Below, piece by piece: positions 60,933-64,000 of a DNA stretch of 64,000 nucleotides (its first letter is position 1; every line of letters starts with the position of its first letter). The notes under the pieces are model-generated. The model did not search any database, was not told the DNA's origin, and worked only from the letters and a program-made list of their open reading frames with translations. The DNA is from JALZKA01 sp963715405 (GTDB taxonomy: Bacteria > Actinomycetota > Thermoleophilia > Solirubrobacterales > 70-9). The stretch spans positions 124,001 to 188,000 of the forward strand of contig OY970239.1 of the NCBI GenBank assembly GCA_963715405.1. The letters run 5' to 3'. The translations under genes were made by a program, and so were the position numbers.

Positions 60933-61228
60933 CCCCTGAGGCCCCGGAGCTCATCGACGTTGAGCGGCAGGCGCCGGCGGAACATGGCGACGATGAGGCC
61001 GAGGCCAACCACCACCTCACAGGCGGCGACGACCATCACGACGAGTGCAAAGACGTGTCCGTCCTGGGTGCCTGTGGACCTCGCGAATGCGAGCAGGGCG
61101 AGGTTGCCGGCGTTCAGCATCAGCTCCAGGCAGAGGAGCACGACCAGAGGGCTTCGGCGGAGGAGGACTCCCGCAGCGCCCACCGCGAAGAGAAGGGCCG
61201 AGAGGACGAGGTACCACTCAACCGCCAA
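60929..61228 (-). CDS. nuoK: NADH-quinone oxidoreductase subunit K
   Basis: 99 residues from a TTG start at 61228, the usual length for NuoK; an in-frame upstream start at 61285 would add 19 residues overlapping nuoJ. Three membrane helices carry the conserved glutamates (VVLLCLELMLNAGNL and AACEVVVGLGLIV) that line the proton path. It overlaps the nuoJ stop by 11 bases and nuoL by 4. Confidence 0.93.
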   Translation of the reverse strand: MAVEWYLVLSALLFAVGAAGVLLRRSPLVVLLCLELMLNAGNLALLAFARSTGTQDGHVFALVVMVVAACEVVVGLGLIVAMFRRRLPLNVDELRGLRG

Positions 61229-61799
61229 CTCCCGCCACCCCCTCGTGTTGCTCCGCCTTGACCGCGCGGGCGGCATCCGGCCCACCTGGCTCGTCCTGGC
61301 GCCGTTTCGCTGCGAGCACCACCGCGCCGACCGCTGCGATCAGGAGCAGGATCGAGGCCGCCTCGAAGGCGATCAAGAAGCGCTCGAGCATGAGCGTGCC
61401 GATCTCTTCGGGCGAGCCGAACCCGAGCGGGATCGTAGGCCCCTCGTCGCCGATTGACTTGAGCCCCGTGCCCAGAATCGCGATCGAAAGCTCGACGAAG
61501 AGCGCGGCCGCCAGGAGCGGCGCCAAAAACTTCTGGCCCGAGATCGGCTCCCACTCCGGCTCTTCCACACCGCCCACGTAGGCGGCGACGAAGACGTAGA
61601 GCACCATCACGGCGCCGGCGTAGACGACGACCTGCGCCGCGGCGATGAACTCGGCGTGGAGGGTCAAAAACAGACCCGCCAGCGAGACGAGATGGACCAC
61701 CAGCGCGAGCACGCTGTAGAAGGGATTGCGAAGCGCGACGACCGCGATCGCGCCTCCCAAAGCGCCGATCGAACCGGCGAAAAACACCACCTCTTCCAT
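61218..61799 (-). CDS. nuoJ: NADH-quinone oxidoreductase subunit J
   Basis: 193 residues with five membrane helices. The pi-bulge helix region AAQVVVYAGAVMVLYVFVAAYVG matches NuoJ, which links the quinone site to the membrane arm. It begins the run; TAGGAT 8 nt before the ATG suggests its own leaderless promoter. The genes for NuoA to NuoI are not in the window. Confidence 0.94.
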   Translation of the reverse strand: MEEVVFFAGSIGALGGAIAVVALRNPFYSVLALVVHLVSLAGLFLTLHAEFIAAAQVVVYAGAVMVLYVFVAAYVGGVEEPEWEPISGQKFLAPLLAAALFVELSIAILGTGLKSIGDEGPTIPLGFGSPEEIGTLMLERFLIAFEAASILLLIAAVGAVVLAAKRRQDEPGGPDAARAVKAEQHEGVAGVGG

Positions 61800-61807
61800 C
61801 GCGCCGC

Positions 61808-61813
61808 ATCCTA
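61808..61813 (-). promoter_or_regulatory. -10 box of nuoJKLMN, leaderless
   Basis: TAGGAT on the minus strand ends 8 nt before the nuoJ ATG at 61799. Confidence 0.45.
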
Positions 61814-61875
61814 TTGGCGATCGGCTGACCTACGGCTCGGGCTGACCGCCCCGCGCACGTTCGCGAAAAGAGGTT

Positions 61876-62316
61876 CTAGCTGAGCTGCTCCGCCAGTCCG
61901 ATGACGATGCCCTCAGGGCCCCGCAGGTAACAGAGCCGGTAGCTGTCCTCGTACTGCACGATCTCGCCGACGAGTTCAGCGCCGTGGCTGCGCAGGCGGG
62001 TAACGACGTCGTCGATCGCGTCGACAGCGAACATGATGCGGCGCATGCCCAGCGCGTTCGCCGGCGCGTCCTCCGGCTCGGCTCTGACGGCCGGCGGTGT
62101 ATGGAACTTCGAGAGCTCAACCCGGCCGTGGCCATCCGGGGTCCGCATCATTGCGATGTCGGCACGGACGTCGTTGAGCCCAAGGGCGCTGTCCACCGAA
62201 TCCCCCTCGACCGACGTCTCGCCTTCGAGCTCCATGCCGAGTTCGGCGAAGAACGCCTTGGCCGCCTCGAGGTCGTCCACCACGATGAGAACGTTGTCCA
62301 TCCTCTGAATCGTCAC
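61876..62316 (-). CDS. VOC-superfamily (glyoxalase-like) protein
   Basis: 146 residues with two VOC repeats (VLIVVDDLEAAKAFFAELGM, then RRIMFAVDAIDDVVTRLRSHG, ending YLRGPEGIVIGLAEQL). The final Glu and internal His pattern could bind a metal. The substrate is unknown. The GTG at 62316 follows the upstream stop by 2 bases; an internal ATG (MDNVLIVV) at 62301 is the alternative. Last gene of a three-gene minus-strand run. Confidence 0.88.
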   Translation of the reverse strand: MTIQRMDNVLIVVDDLEAAKAFFAELGMELEGETSVEGDSVDSALGLNDVRADIAMMRTPDGHGRVELSKFHTPPAVRAEPEDAPANALGMRRIMFAVDAIDDVVTRLRSHGAELVGEIVQYEDSYRLCYLRGPEGIVIGLAEQLS

Positions 62317-62318
62317 GC

Positions 62319-63230
62319 TCAGGCGCTCGCGGCCAGCTCTTCGATCGCTTCGACAACGATGTCCGGGGCTTCGACCTGAGGGGTGTGGCCGACGCCCTTG
62401 AGCATGATGATCTTCGCGTGGGGGAGCATGTCGCCGAGGATGCGGGCTCCTGTGGGCACGCAGAGGCGGTCGCGGTCGCCCCAGATGACGGTTACGGGCA
62501 CTTGGATTGCCTCGGCGTCGAAGGGGTTCTCGAGGTCGGGCCGGATCCGCTTGGCGTAGTCGATGCGCTGTCGGATCACCGGACGCTCGACGTTGTAGCG
62601 CGTGAAGCGATCGACCACGACCTGGTCGATGGACCCCGGGTCGCCGAAGGCGAGCGCGCGGTAGAGCCGGCCGACCACTCGGCGCGTTACCGCCGACGGA
62701 ACCGGGGCGGGCAGGCCGAGAATCTGAGACACCGCGGGGATACGGTCCGCCGTGAAGAAGAGCGGGGCCATGCGGATGCCTGCCGGTCCGATCGGCACGA
62801 CCCCTGCGATCGGCAGGTCGCGGCGCTCGGCAAGGCGAAGCGCAACCCAGCCGCCGAGCGAGTTCCCGGCCACGACCACCCTGTGGCCGGTTCGCTCAGC
62901 CGCCTGGATCACGGCCTCCTCGGCGAAGTCCGCGAGTTGGTCGAGGACGTTGCCCGGCCCCAATGGCGGCGCGACGCCGAAGCCGGGCTGGTCGTAGGCG
63001 ATGGCGGCGCGGTCGATCGCGGCGAGGCGTTCGAGGACCGCGAGCCAGGTCTCTGCGTTGTCGAGCCAGCCGTGCAGGAGCACTGCCGGCGTGCCGTGGC
63101 CGCGAGTGCGGATCATCCGGGTGGCGACGCCATCGAGCTCGAGGCGAGCGCGGTCGAGCCCTGGGATCCGCTTCGGCGGTTCCGCGCGTTCCTGCCGGCC
63201 CTCGTCGCCGAGGCGGATCGCCGGGGTCAT
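62319..63230 (-). CDS. alpha/beta hydrolase
   Basis: 303 residues, a cytosolic alpha/beta-hydrolase of the epoxide-hydrolase/haloperoxidase-like group. The oxyanion-hole HGWLDN, the nucleophile elbow GNSLGG (Ser), the acid in VIWGDRDRLC, and the final His in GVGHTPQVEAP form a complete triad. Its start overlaps the upstream esterase stop by 4 bases (ATGA). Substrate unknown. Confidence 0.9.
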   Translation of the reverse strand: MTPAIRLGDEGRQERAEPPKRIPGLDRARLELDGVATRMIRTRGHGTPAVLLHGWLDNAETWLAVLERLAAIDRAAIAYDQPGFGVAPPLGPGNVLDQLADFAEEAVIQAAERTGHRVVVAGNSLGGWVALRLAERRDLPIAGVVPIGPAGIRMAPLFFTADRIPAVSQILGLPAPVPSAVTRRVVGRLYRALAFGDPGSIDQVVVDRFTRYNVERPVIRQRIDYAKRIRPDLENPFDAEAIQVPVTVIWGDRDRLCVPTGARILGDMLPHAKIIMLKGVGHTPQVEAPDIVVEAIEELAASA

Positions 63231-64000
63231 GTTCCGGAGAGGATGCGCTGGCGCCCGGACGCATCCTGATCGCGGGCCTCTTCCTCGATCACCGACCGCA
63301 AGAACCGCTCGATCGTCTCCACCACCCGAGCGGTCCGAAGCGAGGGGAAGATGTCGAAGGCATGCTCGGCTCCGGGCATCTCGACATAGAGGACGTCGTT
63401 GCGCGAGGTTTCCTCAAGCCGCTTCGCGAACGCACGCGCGTCGCCGACCGGGACAAGCGTGTCCTGGTCGCCGTGGAAGATCAGGAACGGCGGCGCGTCC
63501 TCGGTGACCCTGTGTGTGGGCGAGACGCTGCGATAGAGCTCCGGCGCCTCAGAGACGGACTGCTTCAAGACGACCTTCGCGAACAGCCAGTCATGGAGGT
63601 GCGGGTAGTGCTTCGCTTCATCCAAGAGGTCGTAGATGCCATAGAACGGAACCGCCGCGACCACCGACGTGTCCGCGTCCTCGAAACCGGGCTGAAGCGA
63701 CTCATCATCGGCCGTAAGCGCCGCGAGGGCGGTTAGATGCCCGCCGGCCGATCCCCCCGTGATCGCGACCCGTGCCCGGTCGACGCCGAGGTCGTCCGCG
63801 TTTTCGCGCACCCACGCGATCGCGCGTTTCACGTCGATCACGTGCTCGGGCAACGTGGCGCGCGGGCTGAGGCGATAGTCGACGTTGAAGCCGATCCAGC
63901 CATTGGCTGCCAGGTGGTTGAGGAGCGGGATCCCCTGCTCGGAGCGCGAGCCAAGAATCCAGCCGCCTCCGTGAACCTGGATCACAGCGGGGCGGGGCTC
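63227..64000 (-). CDS. alpha/beta hydrolase esterase (HSL/BD-FAE-like), 5' truncated
   Basis: At least 258 codons; the frame is open to the window edge (E-P-R-P-A before the GTG at 63985), so the N-terminus is missing. The HGGGW oxyanion hole, GGSAGGH nucleophile elbow (Ser), the Asp in HGDQDTLVP and the His in GAEHAFDIFP form the hormone-sensitive-lipase-like triad. Such enzymes hydrolyse short acyl or carboxyl esters. It is first in the run with the second hydrolase and VOC protein downstream. Confidence 0.9.
   Translation of the reverse strand, partial: EPRPAVIQVHGGGWILGSRSEQGIPLLNHLAANGWIGFNVDYRLSPRATLPEHVIDVKRAIAWVRENADDLGVDRARVAITGGSAGGHLTALAALTADDESLQPGFEDADTSVVAAVPFYGIYDLLDEAKHYPHLHDWLFAKVVLKQSVSEAPELYRSVSPTHRVTEDAPPFLIFHGDQDTLVPVGDARAFAKRLEETSRNDVLYVEMPGAEHAFDIFPSLRTARVVETIERFLRSVIEEEARDQDASGRQRILSGT

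Noticed and set aside
60210..61457. 415-codon plus-strand frame opposite nuoL, nuoK and nuoJ
   Set aside because: Asp/Glu/Arg/His-rich antisense translation of membrane proteins, as expected from codon complement.

Overview
The window is a dense, high-GC stretch of bacterial chromosome, almost certainly from an actinobacterium. The gene content fits the class Thermoleophilia (Solirubrobacterales or Gaiellales): a trehalose synthase of the TreT type, an rpsF-ssb-rpsR-rplI-dnaB block, a two-domain ThyX-like protein, and large secreted beta-sandwich proteins. That placement is inference from gene content and base composition. No phage, plasmid, CRISPR or secondary-metabolite island is visible. 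About 67 protein genes and one tRNA are called.

Layout. 1-3015: a tetrapyrrole operon (3' part of hemC, a cobA-hemD fusion) running into birA, which ends at a strong inverted-repeat terminator shared with a convergent SF2 helicase (3091-5616). 5779-10182: a TlpA-like lipoprotein, a small membrane protein, an NfeD protease with a band-7 partner, and a galT-like uridylyltransferase. 10176-15568: small secreted proteins, a cupin/LysR pair, tRNA-Arg(CCU) and a pyrE operon. 15616-20133: an MscS channel, a class A penicillin-binding protein and thiL. 20063-25716: a FlgM-like 53-residue protein, an M28-like membrane protein without visible metal ligands, and a response regulator, histidine kinase and HtrA protease set. 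25787-28528: two trehalose glycosyltransferases. 28541-30612: two exported proteins on the minus strand. 30691-36615: rpsF, ssb, rpsR, rplI, dnaB, a DnaC/DnaI-like ATPase and purA. 36632-39746: a biotin carboxylase-BCCP fusion, a VOC protein and a DUF2804 protein. 39819-49482: mixed housekeeping and hypothetical genes (def, a two-ACT-domain regulator, an FMO, an SDR, a phosphodiesterase, a flippase-like protein and a CMD-fold fusion). 49615-54462: acs, a secreted serine protease, and a tandem ThyX-like protein preceded by a 55-codon gene. 54667-61799: a membrane protein and the nuoJKLMN part of complex I. 61876-64000: a VOC protein and two alpha/beta hydrolases.

The most striking unexplained sequence is at 22884-23051, between the response regulator and kinase genes. 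It is a 168-bp element with perfect 14-bp terminal inverted repeats, flanked on both sides by AGGC, and its interior folds almost completely into hairpins. Removing it and one AGGC copy leaves the two genes 4 nt apart, as in a normal coupled two-component operon. It reads as a small non-autonomous mobile element, or a structured RNA, that has not been named.

A second pattern spans the window. Many start codons lie only 6-11 nt downstream of a TANNNT-type -10 box and lack a Shine-Dalgarno sequence, which points to widespread leaderless transcription. Genes inside operons, and a few others such as acs and the small gene before ThyX, do carry Shine-Dalgarno sequences.
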